Below are positions 1 through 6,416 of a stretch of 12,872 nt of DNA, piece after piece. The position numbers and the translations under genes are program-made. The stretch's first letter is position 1; each line of letters begins with the position of its first letter. The stretch lies in contig JAWLGU010000107.1 in NCBI GenBank assembly GCA_041690675.1, forward strand, positions 1 to 12,872, in the 5' to 3' direction. The stretch is from UBA7803 sp041690675 (GTDB lineage Bacteria > Pseudomonadota > Gammaproteobacteria > Pseudomonadales > Azotimanducaceae). The notes beneath the pieces are model-generated. The model was not told the DNA's origin and made no database searches. It saw only the letters and a list, made by a program, of their open reading frames with translations.

Positions 1-60
1 GGGGGCGGGGGGCGGGGGGGGCGACCGGGTGGGTGGCCCGCGGCTCGCCCGGTGCGGCGC
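1..60. other. G-rich low-complexity stretch at window edge
   Basis: The first 22 bases are almost only G, broken by single Cs, and G-runs continue to about base 34. This lies just downstream of the stop codon of the minus-strand TonB receptor, so that transcript would be C-rich here. Several runs of three or more G could form a G-quadruplex on the plus strand. It could also be a sequencing or assembly artefact at a contig end. No coding or terminator function can be assigned. Confidence 0.5.
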
Positions 61-63
61 GGT

Positions 64-2412
64 TTACTCGTCGCCGAAGTCGTAGCTCACGGTGAGCCCG
101 TAGGAGCGGGGCCGGCCGACCACGCCGATGGTGTGGCCGATGTTGCCGGAGAAGTCCGTGGCGGTGGCGATCCACTCCTCGTCCGTGAGGTTCTTGCCCC
201 ACAAAGCGACGGTGAGGCCAGTGCCCACGAAGTCGTACTCGATCCGGCCGTTCAGCAGCCCGAAGCTGTCCTGGGTGACGGCCTCGGGAACGGCAGACCT
301 GGGGTCGATGACCACGTCGTCGCGCCACGAGTAGTCCACCTGCACGCCCAGCAGGTTGCGGCCGACGGCCGTGTCGTACCGGGCCGACAGGCTGTACTCC
401 CACTCGGGCAGGCCGACGTCCTCGTCGGAGCGGTCGACGATGGTCACGCCGTCCTGCGCCAGGGAATCGAACTCCTGATACTCGAAATCGATCCATCCGG
501 CGGTGGCGAACAGGGTCAGGCTCTCGGTGGGGTACAGCCAGGCTTCCAGCTCCACCCCGGTGACCTCGGCCTCCGCGGCGTTGGCGAGCACCGTCACCAC
601 GTTGCCGCCGGCGCCCGGGACGATGATGGAGCGCTGGATGTCCTCGTAGTCCGTGAGATACGCCGCGGCGTTGACCCGGAGCAGGCGGTCGAGGAAGTCG
701 CCCTTCAGTCCCAGCTCGTAGGTGGTCGCCACCTCCGGGTCGAAGGACGTGAAGGATGAGGGGTCCACGCTGCCCCGCAGGTTCTGGCCGCCCCCGCGGA
801 AGCCCTTGGAGATGCTGGCGTAGGTCATGAGCCCCTCACGGAGCTGGTAGTCGGCGGAAACCAGCCACGAGGGGTCGCTGAAGGTTTCCGCGAAGTCCGC
901 CGAGCACTGGTCGATGGGCAGGTTACCCGGGGGCACCTGGCAGACGAAGGACTGGGTGATCTGGTTGAAGGAGCGGTTGTGCGAGGTCAGCTTCTTCTCC
1001 TCCTCCGTGTAGCGCAGCCCCACGGTGGCGTTCAGCCGGTCGGTGACGGCGTAGGTGCCCTGAGCGAACAGGGCCCAGCTCGAGTTCTCCACGTCGCCGT
1101 CGAGCACGTTCGGATTGAAGGGGTTCAGCACCGCCACCGCCGTGGTGACGCTGCCGTCGTTGCCTTCTTCCTCGCTGTAGTAGGCGCCGACCACCCAGTC
1201 CAGCCGGTCCGTCGAGCCGAGGAGCTGCAGCTCCTGGGAGAAGAAGTCCGCGTCCACGGCGAGCCGCGGGTGCAGGATGGTGAACGGTGTGCCGTCCATG
1301 TCCAGCAGACGCTCCGTGTCCCAGTCGCGGTAGCCGGTGATGGACTTGAACTCGATGGTGTCCGTCACGTCGTAGGCGATGGTGAGGCCGCCGCCCCACA
1401 GAGTCGCCTCGGAGAACACGTCCGCGTTGGAGTCGGTCTCCAGGGCGTCGCCCTGGGTGTAGCCCACCAGCGCCTGATAACCTGCCATCAGCCCGGGCAC
1501 GAAGGTGGGGCCGGGAATGGGATTGGCCGCGGACGGGATGTCCGCCGGGTTCAGCACCCCCAGCTCGACCCCGGCGACGATGGTCGGGGTGACGGGCAGG
1601 GTGTTGTTCGGGTCCAGGGGATTGCCGCCCGGCTGCAAGAGCTTCTCGGCCGCTCCGCCTTCACTCAAATCCATGTAGTCCGCCTGAACCAGGATGTTGA
1701 GCCGGTCCGTGGGATCGAGCATCAGCGAGCCGCGGACGAAGATCTCGTCCTGGTCGTAGAGGTCGTTGCCGGTGAAGTTGGACTCGCCCCAGCCGTCCTG
1801 GTCGGTCTTCTGCACCGCCAGGCGCGCGGCCGCGGTGTCGGCCAGCGGTATGTTCACCGCCCCCGAGAACTGGGTGAAGCTCTCGTTACCAACGGCGCCG
1901 TTGATGTACCCGTGCCAGCCGGCGTAGTCGGGCTTGCGGGTGATGAGGTTGATGGCGCCGCCGGTGGTGTTGCGGCCGTACAGGGTGCCCTGGGGCCCTT
2001 TGAGCACCTCGACCCGCTCGAGGTCGAAGATGTTGGCGTTCAGGCCGTTCTGCCTCGGCAGGTTCACCCCGTCCACGTAGACGCCGACGGAGGAATCCGT
2101 GGTCAGCAGGGTGTCGGCCTGGCTCTGCCCGCGGATGACCACCAGGGCGATGGAGGGATCCGCCTGTGCCTGACGGATCTGCACCCCCGGAAGCTGCGCC
2201 TCGATGTCGATGAACTCCTGAATCGACTGGTTCTGGAGCTCCTGGTCGGAGAAGGCGGATACCGCCACGGGAACGTCCTGCAGGCTCTCCGCCCGCTTCC
2301 GCGCGGTGACGACGATCTCCTCGATGGCACCCGGCGCGGCCATGGCTACGCCTGTGTCCAGCAGTAACGATCCGGCGATGCTCAGCATCGCCGCTTTCTT
2401 CACGTGTTTCAT
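64..2412 (-). CDS. TonB-dependent outer-membrane receptor
   Basis: This is a complete 782-residue outer-membrane beta-barrel receptor that would import a ligand using TonB/ExbBD energy. Residues 1-26 form a signal peptide ending AMA. A TonB box EEIVVTA follows at 31-37. The plug domain runs to about 165 and contains the family signatures VYVDGV (111-116), VEVLKGPQGTLYGRN (134-148) and TGGAINLITRKP. The rest is barrel, ending in YDFGDE. The ATG is preceded by GGGGAG five bases upstream, which supports this start. A promoter-like pair and a hairpin lie in the 188-base gap before it. The TonB box and plug closely resemble those of the partial receptor at 12411, so the two are probably distant paralogues. 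The ligand cannot be read from sequence. Catabolic neighbours suggest a hydrophobic or organic substrate rather than only a siderophore, but that is inference. Confidence 0.95.
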   Translation of the reverse strand: MKHVKKAAMLSIAGSLLLDTGVAMAAPGAIEEIVVTARKRAESLQDVPVAVSAFSDQELQNQSIQEFIDIEAQLPGVQIRQAQADPSIALVVIRGQSQADTLLTTDSSVGVYVDGVNLPRQNGLNANIFDLERVEVLKGPQGTLYGRNTTGGAINLITRKPDYAGWHGYINGAVGNESFTQFSGAVNIPLADTAAARLAVQKTDQDGWGESNFTGNDLYDQDEIFVRGSLMLDPTDRLNILVQADYMDLSEGGAAEKLLQPGGNPLDPNNTLPVTPTIVAGVELGVLNPADIPSAANPIPGPTFVPGLMAGYQALVGYTQGDALETDSNADVFSEATLWGGGLTIAYDVTDTIEFKSITGYRDWDTERLLDMDGTPFTILHPRLAVDADFFSQELQLLGSTDRLDWVVGAYYSEEEGNDGSVTTAVAVLNPFNPNVLDGDVENSSWALFAQGTYAVTDRLNATVGLRYTEEEKKLTSHNRSFNQITQSFVCQVPPGNLPIDQCSADFAETFSDPSWLVSADYQLREGLMTYASISKGFRGGGQNLRGSVDPSSFTSFDPEVATTYELGLKGDFLDRLLRVNAAAYLTDYEDIQRSIIVPGAGGNVVTVLANAAEAEVTGVELEAWLYPTESLTLFATAGWIDFEYQEFDSLAQDGVTIVDRSDEDVGLPEWEYSLSARYDTAVGRNLLGVQVDYSWRDDVVIDPRSAVPEAVTQDSFGLLNGRIEYDFVGTGLTVALWGKNLTDEEWIATATDFSGNIGHTIGVVGRPRSYGLTVSYDFGDE

Positions 2413-2433
2413 TCGATCTCCCCAATGATTTGG

Positions 2434-2450
2434 CGGCGGCCGTGCCGCCG
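2434..2450 (-). promoter_or_regulatory. hairpin in receptor leader
   Basis: A perfect 7-bp stem CGGCGGC/GCCGCCG with a CGT loop lies between the predicted promoter and the start codon of the TonB receptor, about 22 bases upstream of the ATG. In the minus-strand transcript it would fold just upstream of the ribosome-binding site. It could affect translation or mRNA stability. GC-rich DNA makes short stems common, so function is unproven. Confidence 0.35.
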
Positions 2451-2489
2451 GATGGCAGCCGTGATCTGCCAGCAGTTACGCGCGCTGGG

Positions 2490-2519
2490 ATGGTACCCCT
2501 TGCCGTTTTAAAGGGTCAA
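2490..2519 (-). promoter_or_regulatory. candidate sigma70-like promoter of the TonB receptor
   Basis: On the minus strand TTGACC (2514-2519) is followed after 18 bases by TACCAT (2490-2495). That is 5/6 and 4/6 matches to consensus. The -35 overlaps a 13-bp palindrome TCAACGTAGTTGA (2516-2528), a possible operator. The predicted leader is about 70 bases. Confidence 0.4.
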
Positions 2520-2567
2520 CGTAGTTGAATGATTTGTTCGACGGCCCGACGTGCGGGAGTGCCGGCC

Positions 2568-2588
2568 CGGCTGCTTCCCCAGCAGCCG
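2568..2588 (-). terminator. hairpin after the MFS gene
   Basis: An 8-bp perfect stem CGGCTGCT/AGCAGCCG with loop TCCCC sits 12 bases downstream of the stop codon of the minus-strand MFS gene. There is no U-tract, so it is not a classical intrinsic terminator. It may protect the 3' end or weaken read-through into the TonB receptor. Confidence 0.4.
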
Positions 2589-2600
2589 ACCGGCTGCCGG

Positions 2601-3941
2601 CTAGGACGAGCCCTGGGCCCGGGCGGCGAGACGGGACTGCACGTCCCGGAGCATGTGCTCGTCCAGGGGGTAGGTGTAGAGCAGGTACACCACCAGAAGC
2701 TCGGAGACGGCGGGCACGAAGGCGAACACGTAGCGCAGGCCGTCGAGCTGGGCGGGGTCGTTGGGTCCGGCGGGATCGAAGCCGATGAAGGCCAGGAGCG
2801 GATAGCCGAGGCCGATGCCCAGGGCGCCGCCCACCTTCATGGTGGTGGTGACGGTGGCGTAGTACAGCCCGGCCCGGTCGTGGCCGGTGTGGAGCCGGTC
2901 GTAGTCCACCACGTCGGCAATCATGGAGCGGATCAGAAACGGTACCCCCGCGTAGACGATGCCTGATGCGAAGAACAGGCCCGCGAACAGCAGGGCGTCA
3001 CCCGGACCGGGTAAGAGGTAGGAGATCGTCACCACCACGTGCAGCAGCACGCCGAGGGCGCACGCCTTGTGCTTGCTCATGTGGCGCGATACCCGCACCC
3101 ACAGCGGCACCGCGATGGGGCCGGCGACGAAGTAGGACAGCATGATGACCGCCGCCCACTCCGGCATGCCGATGATCGCTCCGACGTAGAAGATGAACAT
3201 GGAGGCGCGGATGGAGCTGGGCATGTGGATGAACAGATCCGCCACCACGATGCGGATCATGAACGGGTTCTGTGCCAGCACCTTGAAGCCCCTGACGAAG
3301 CCGATCGGCGGATTCGGCCGCGCCGGGCGCTCGCCCACCGTGGTCACCGCCAGCAGCACCGCCAGCGGCGTGAGCAGCAGCACGTAGGCGCCCATGGCGT
3401 TCATCTTCAGCGTGCTCGATAGGGCGTGCCCCGTCTGCTCGAGCACCGCCGGGATGGTCAGCACCAGGGCCATGGAGGTGAGGTGGGCGAACTCGCGCCA
3501 GCCCTGGATGCGCGATCGCTGGTGGTAGTCGTCCGAGAGCTCGGCTCCCCAGGCCATGTGTGAGATGGTCAGCAGGGTGTAGCCGGCGTAGAGCACGAAC
3601 AGCGAAGCGAGCAGGTAGGTGTTGCTGCCGTGCGAGCCCGCGAACCAGTTCGGGAACATCACCAGCATACCCGAGATCATCAGCACGGGGATGCTGAGTA
3701 CCATCCAGTGGCGCCGCCGTCCCCAGCGGGACGGGAACAGGTCCGAGACGATCCCCATCAGCGGGTCGGTGAAGAGGTCCCAGAACCGGGCCGCCATGAA
3801 GATGGCCCCCACCGCCGCCAGCCCCAGCCCCATGTCGCCCGCGTAGAACGGCGGCGCGTAGATGGCCAGCGGCGTGGCGAAGGCGGCGATGGGCAGCGCC
3901 GGTGCGGAATAGGCGGCGAGCCTCAGGTTGGTGACGGTCAA
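2601..3941 (-). CDS. MFS transporter, GPH (MelB-like) cation symporter family
   Basis: This is a 446-residue inner-membrane transporter with about 12 hydrophobic segments. The loop 2-3 region reads WDLFTDPLMGIVSD then SRWGRRRHW, the hallmark of the glycoside-pentoside-hexuronide:cation symporters. Asp55 and Asp59 fall exactly where MelB has its cation-binding Asp55 and Asp59, so a Na+- or H+-coupled mechanism is likely. The N-terminal helix has no acidic residue at the position of MelB Asp19 (Ala here), so a MelB-type sugar site is unlikely and the substrate may not be a sugar. The start is TTG at 3941-3939. No Shine-Dalgarno is evident and no ATG or GTG is nearby that keeps helix 1. The gene lies 31 bases after the small four-Cys gene, so it is probably translated from that transcript. 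Family is secure; start and substrate are less so. Confidence 0.88.
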   Translation of the reverse strand: MTVTNLRLAAYSAPALPIAAFATPLAIYAPPFYAGDMGLGLAAVGAIFMAARFWDLFTDPLMGIVSDLFPSRWGRRRHWMVLSIPVLMISGMLVMFPNWFAGSHGSNTYLLASLFVLYAGYTLLTISHMAWGAELSDDYHQRSRIQGWREFAHLTSMALVLTIPAVLEQTGHALSSTLKMNAMGAYVLLLTPLAVLLAVTTVGERPARPNPPIGFVRGFKVLAQNPFMIRIVVADLFIHMPSSIRASMFIFYVGAIIGMPEWAAVIMLSYFVAGPIAVPLWVRVSRHMSKHKACALGVLLHVVVTISYLLPGPGDALLFAGLFFASGIVYAGVPFLIRSMIADVVDYDRLHTGHDRAGLYYATVTTTMKVGGALGIGLGYPLLAFIGFDPAGPNDPAQLDGLRYVFAFVPAVSELLVVYLLYTYPLDEHMLRDVQSRLAARAQGSS

Positions 3942-3972
3942 ACGTGGGGCCCGCGCCGGGATCGCTGACGGT

Positions 3973-4281
3973 TCAGTCCGAGGAGGGAAGCTTCTTCGCT
4001 TCTTTGGTCTGCAGGCTGGTGCCGTCCACCGCGAGCGAGCCCTTGCCCGCCTTGACGCAGAGCACTTCCATGGACTGGTCTTCGTTCACGTAGCGCTTGC
4101 CCACCTGGCAGCCATCCATCTGGTCGGCCTGGGGCTCGGCATCGGCCGGTGCGGCTTCGCCGGCGGCCAGCATGGGCACGCCGCCGCAGGTGAGCGTGGC
4201 GGCGCCGTTGGCCCGGATGACGACGACCTCGGCGTCACATACTGCGCTTTTGAGCTTCGAACCGGGTTTGAGCTGACTCAT
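3973..4281 (-). CDS. small four-cysteine protein of unknown function
   Basis: This is a 102-residue soluble protein that I do not recognise as a characterised family. Cysteines occur at residues 15, 32, 58 and 75 in the contexts SAVC, TCGG, DGC and VLC. Four cysteines in so small a protein could bind a metal or form disulfides, but there is no CxxC pair. There is no signal peptide or membrane segment. Residues 38-55 are Ala/Pro/acidic and look like a linker between two halves. The open frame reaches 4323, but I chose ATG 4281 because AGGGGG lies eight bases upstream. The longer start would also fall inside the -10 element of a good promoter. It is the first gene of a likely unit with the MFS transporter and lies downstream of the CoA-transferase. 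Confidence 0.75.
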   Translation of the reverse strand: MSQLKPGSKLKSAVCDAEVVVIRANGAATLTCGGVPMLAAGEAAPADAEPQADQMDGCQVGKRYVNEDQSMEVLCVKAGKGSLAVDGTSLQTKEAKKLPSSD

Positions 4282-4322
4282 AGGTTGTCCCCCTGTTACA
4301 TCTGCGGCCGGGATGGGCGCCA

Positions 4323-4351
4323 ACTATCTGACGACTCTCCGGGCGAGTCAA
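4323..4351 (-). promoter_or_regulatory. sigma70-like promoter of the four-Cys/MFS unit
   Basis: On the minus strand TTGACT (4346-4351) and GATAGT (4323-4328) are separated by exactly 17 bases, matching 5/6 and 4/6 of consensus. Predicted transcription would start near 4316, giving a leader of about 35 bases with a clear ribosome-binding site. The CoA-transferase upstream ends at 4383, so this is an internal or independent promoter. Confidence 0.55.
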
Positions 4352-4352
4352 C

Positions 4353-4368
4353 GTTTCGTCTAGACAAG
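4353..4368. promoter_or_regulatory. candidate operator next to the -35
   Basis: GTTTCGTCTAGACAAG contains the perfect 8-bp palindrome GTCTAGAC and the partly symmetric frame T-N-GT-CTAG-AC-N-A. That resembles the GT...AC layout of FadR-subfamily GntR operators. It abuts the -35 of the four-Cys gene promoter. A related string lies upstream of the GntR gene at 7833-7846. Confidence 0.3.
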
Positions 4369-4382
4369 TTATACAACCTCGC

Positions 4383-5570
4383 CTATTCCCCCGCCGGAAT
4401 CACGCCTTCCTCGGCCAGTGCCTGGATTTCCTCGGGAGAATACCCGAGCTCCTGCAGCACTGCACCGGTGTGCTCGCCGACGCCCGGCGGCTTGCCCGGG
4501 GTGGCGGCGACGGGCGTGTCGGCTTCGTAGAAGGTCAGGGGGTTGGCGGCCTGGGGCTGCATCGCATCCGGCTTCTGCGGATCGGGAACCTCGACGAAAC
4601 AGCCCGCCGCCCGGGCCTGCGGGTCCTGCACCAGCTCGGCCGGGGTCTGCACCGGCTCCCAGCGGATGCCGGCCGCCTCCAGCTTGGCGGCTGCTTCCTC
4701 GAAGCTGAGCGCGGCGAACAGCTCGTCGACGATGTCCACCAGGGCCGCCCCGTTCTCGCGGGCGGAGCGGAAATCGGCCCAGCGCGGGTCCTCCGCCAGC
4801 TCCGGACGGCCGAGGGCCGGCGCGAGCTGGTCGACGGTGGTGTGAAGCTGCAGCCAGCGGCCGTCCCGGGTCTTGAAGTAGTTGGCCAGGGGCATGACCT
4901 GCTCGTGGCGGCCCTTGCTGGTGCCGACCCGTCCGTTGATGAGCTGGTTGGTCACGTCGGTGCCGAAGGTCCAGACCGCCGAGCGAAGCAGGGACGCGTC
5001 CACCAGGCGGCCCTTGCCGGTCCTCGATGCCTCGAGCAGGGCGGCGAGCATGCCGAGCGCCGCCGTCAGGCCCGTGATGCGGTCCCCCACCGACTGGCGG
5101 ATGGGCAACGGGTCGCGGCCTTTGGGGGTGAGCAGCGCGGTGCCGCCGCCGCGGGCCCAGAAGCCCAGGTTGTCGGTGGCCGGGCGGTCCCGGTCCGGTC
5201 CCTGGCGACTGAAGCTGGAGACCTCCCCGTACACCAGTCGTGGATTCACCGGCGCCAGATGCGGGTAGTCGAGCTGGAGCTTCTCGAGCTGCCCCGGCAG
5301 GACGTTGGTGACGAACAGATCCGCCCGCTCCACGAGACGCAGGATGACCTCGCGTGCCCGTGGCGCGCGCATGTTCAAGGCGATGGAGCGCTTGCCGCGG
5401 TTGTGCAGATCGAAGTTGGTGGAGCCCAGCGGGCCGCCGCCGCCGCGCATGGGGTCGCCGGTGTGAGGCTCGATCTTGACGACCTCGGCGCCCCAATCGG
5501 CAAACAGACCCGCCGCGGCGGGCGCGGCGACCATGGTGGCGAACTCGACGACCTTGAGGTGTGCCAGCAT
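4383..5570 (-). CDS. CaiB/BaiF family III CoA-transferase
   Basis: This is a 395-residue cytoplasmic enzyme that would move CoA between a thioester and a carboxylic acid, the usual activation step before beta-oxidation-like breakdown. The N-terminus has the family pattern KVVEFATMVAAPAAAG, then GAEVVKIEP and the KRSIALNMR segment. Asp163 in VGDRITG aligns with catalytic Asp169 of formyl-CoA transferase. RTGKGRLVDASLL (183-195) follows. GEHTGAVLQELGYS near the C-terminus is typical of the family. The length matches the usual 390-410. The ATG has GAGGA ten bases upstream, and a strong promoter pair lies 33 bases upstream. The acid and CoA donor are unknown. With the dehydratase and ferredoxin nearby, an acyl-CoA catabolic pathway is likely. 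Confidence 0.93.
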   Translation of the reverse strand: MLAHLKVVEFATMVAAPAAAGLFADWGAEVVKIEPHTGDPMRGGGGPLGSTNFDLHNRGKRSIALNMRAPRAREVILRLVERADLFVTNVLPGQLEKLQLDYPHLAPVNPRLVYGEVSSFSRQGPDRDRPATDNLGFWARGGGTALLTPKGRDPLPIRQSVGDRITGLTAALGMLAALLEASRTGKGRLVDASLLRSAVWTFGTDVTNQLINGRVGTSKGRHEQVMPLANYFKTRDGRWLQLHTTVDQLAPALGRPELAEDPRWADFRSARENGAALVDIVDELFAALSFEEAAAKLEAAGIRWEPVQTPAELVQDPQARAAGCFVEVPDPQKPDAMQPQAANPLTFYEADTPVAATPGKPPGVGEHTGAVLQELGYSPEEIQALAEEGVIPAGE

Positions 5571-5602
5571 TCGTTTCTCGTCCTCGGGCGCAGTGAGCCG
5601 AA

Positions 5603-5631
5603 ATGATAGGTAGCCGCCGGAAAGATGTAAA
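5603..5631 (-). promoter_or_regulatory. sigma70-like promoter of the CoA-transferase
   Basis: On the minus strand TTTACA (5626-5631) and TATCAT (5603-5608) are separated by 17 bases. Both hexamers match consensus at 5/6. The predicted start is near 5596, about 26 bases before the ATG. CTACGTTG (5640-5647) lies just upstream of the -35. The same octamer occurs on the minus strand at the receptor promoter (2517-2524). Confidence 0.6.
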
Positions 5632-5664
5632 TGAATTAGCTACGTTGCGGCGGGCCCGATGGGG

Positions 5665-5693
5665 TTGATCTTCTATGTAAACGGCGGTTTAAA
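5665..5693 (+). promoter_or_regulatory. candidate promoter of the ferredoxin gene
   Basis: TTGATC (5665-5670) and TTTAAA (5688-5693) are 17 bases apart, each 4/6 to consensus. The spacer and -10 contain the inverted repeat TAAAC-GGCG-GTTTA (5678-5691), which could be a regulator site. A ribosome-binding site GGAG (5717-5720) lies eight bases before the ATG at 5729. Confidence 0.35.
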
Positions 5694-5728
5694 TACGCGG
5701 CTGGAACGCTGTATCTGGAGATGAAAGC

Positions 5729-5920
5729 ATGCGCGTGATCTGTAATGTGGAGTTGTGTCAGGGGCACGGACGGTGCGAGGCCATGGCGCCGGAGGTTTAC
5801 CAGCTCGACGCCAACGGTTACCTGGTGGCGCCGGTGATCGAGGTACCCCCCGGCCTCGAGGAGCAGGCGCGCATCGGTGCCGAAAGCTGCCCGGAGGGCA
5901 TTCTCGTCATCGAGGAGTGA
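5729..5920 (+). CDS. [3Fe-4S] ferredoxin, P450-partner type
   Basis: This is a 63-residue soluble ferredoxin with the compact bacterial layout C10-x2-H13-x2-C16 ... C54-P55. His occupies the place of the fourth Cys, the usual arrangement of the single-cluster ferredoxins that pass electrons to cytochrome P450s or other oxygenases. The motif CQGHGRCEAMAPEVY and the ending SCPEGIL are characteristic. GGAG lies eight bases before the ATG. No P450, oxygenase or ferredoxin reductase gene lies in this window, so its partner must be encoded elsewhere. It is divergent from the CoA-transferase and convergent with the HAD gene, separated from the latter by 17 bases and a long inverted repeat. Confidence 0.95.
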   Translation: MRVICNVELCQGHGRCEAMAPEVYQLDANGYLVAPVIEVPPGLEEQARIGAESCPEGILVIEE

Positions 5921-5934
5921 CCGCGAGCCGGGCC

Positions 5935-5986
5935 GGCTCACGCCCTCGAGCGGCGAATGCCGCGCGCCACCTCGAGGGCGTGAGCC
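5935..5986. repeat. perfect 16-bp inverted repeat at a convergent gene junction
   Basis: The left arm 5935-5950 (GGCTCACGCCCTCGAG) is perfectly complementary to the right arm 5971-5986, with a 20-base loop that itself holds CGGC-GAAT-GCCG. It covers the stop codon and last codons of the minus-strand HAD gene and lies 15 bases after the ferredoxin stop. An alternative shorter hairpin GAGCCG-GGC-CGGCTC (5925-5939) overlaps the left arm. Neither side has a U-tract. A bidirectional terminator or a 3'-end stabiliser is the most likely role. Confidence 0.7.
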
Positions 5987-6390
5987 AGTCCGTCGTCCGC
6001 CGGATTCCCCCCCAGAAACTGCCGCACCGCGATCACCCGGAGCACCGCAGGCACGTCGTCGGGGTAGTCGTCCACCAGGGTACCCGGCCTGTGCATCAGG
6101 GGGATGTGGTCGAGGAGGTAGCGGCCGTCGTCGCCTCGGACATCCTTGTCGTAGTAGCCGGCGAAGTGGTGGCCGATGCCGAACTGCGACAGCATGCGCC
6201 GCGCGTACTCGGCGCCTCCCGCGCTCCACGCAGTCACGATCGTGCCGCTCGATCGGAGCACGCCGATCAACTCCGGCACCCCCGGGCGCAGGACGTCGCT
6301 GCGTATGGAGCCGATGAGGGTGCCGTCGATGTCGAACATCCAGACGTCGTCCGGATGATTCAGCGCGAGACCGGACTGGGGAGCGCTCAC
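5938..6390 (-). CDS. small HAD-superfamily hydrolase/phosphatase
   Basis: This is a 150-residue cytoplasmic protein with all four HAD motifs: motif I FDIDGT (nucleophile Asp20, acid Asp22), motif II IVTAWSAGG (Ser56), motif III Lys82 in YDKD, and motif IV VDDYPDD (Asp107-Asp112). There is no cap domain, so it is probably a small phosphatase of the polynucleotide-phosphatase-like or capless type. The substrate is unknown. The open frame extends far upstream into the dehydratase gene, but that part is a shadow. I chose GTG 6390, 26 bases after the dehydratase stop, with GAGGT about ten bases upstream. It forms an operon with the dehydratase. The last codons lie inside a perfect inverted repeat. 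Confidence 0.82.
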   Translation of the reverse strand: MSAPQSGLALNHPDDVWMFDIDGTLIGSIRSDVLRPGVPELIGVLRSSGTIVTAWSAGGAEYARRMLSQFGIGHHFAGYYDKDVRGDDGRYLLDHIPLMHRPGTLVDDYPDDVPAVLRVIAVRQFLGGNPADDGLAHALEVARGIRRSRA

Positions 6391-6416
6391 CGCTCTACCT
6401 CGGACATGCGGCCGTC

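Noticed and set aside
979..2367. Long plus-strand open frame opposite the first TonB receptor
   Set aside because: It is the GC-driven antisense shadow of the receptor. It lacks any domain pattern and is rich in Val, Gly, Arg and His.
4470..5606. 378-codon plus-strand frame opposite the CoA-transferase
   Set aside because: It mirrors the clear CaiB/BaiF coding frame, has no recognisable motif and runs over that gene's promoter.
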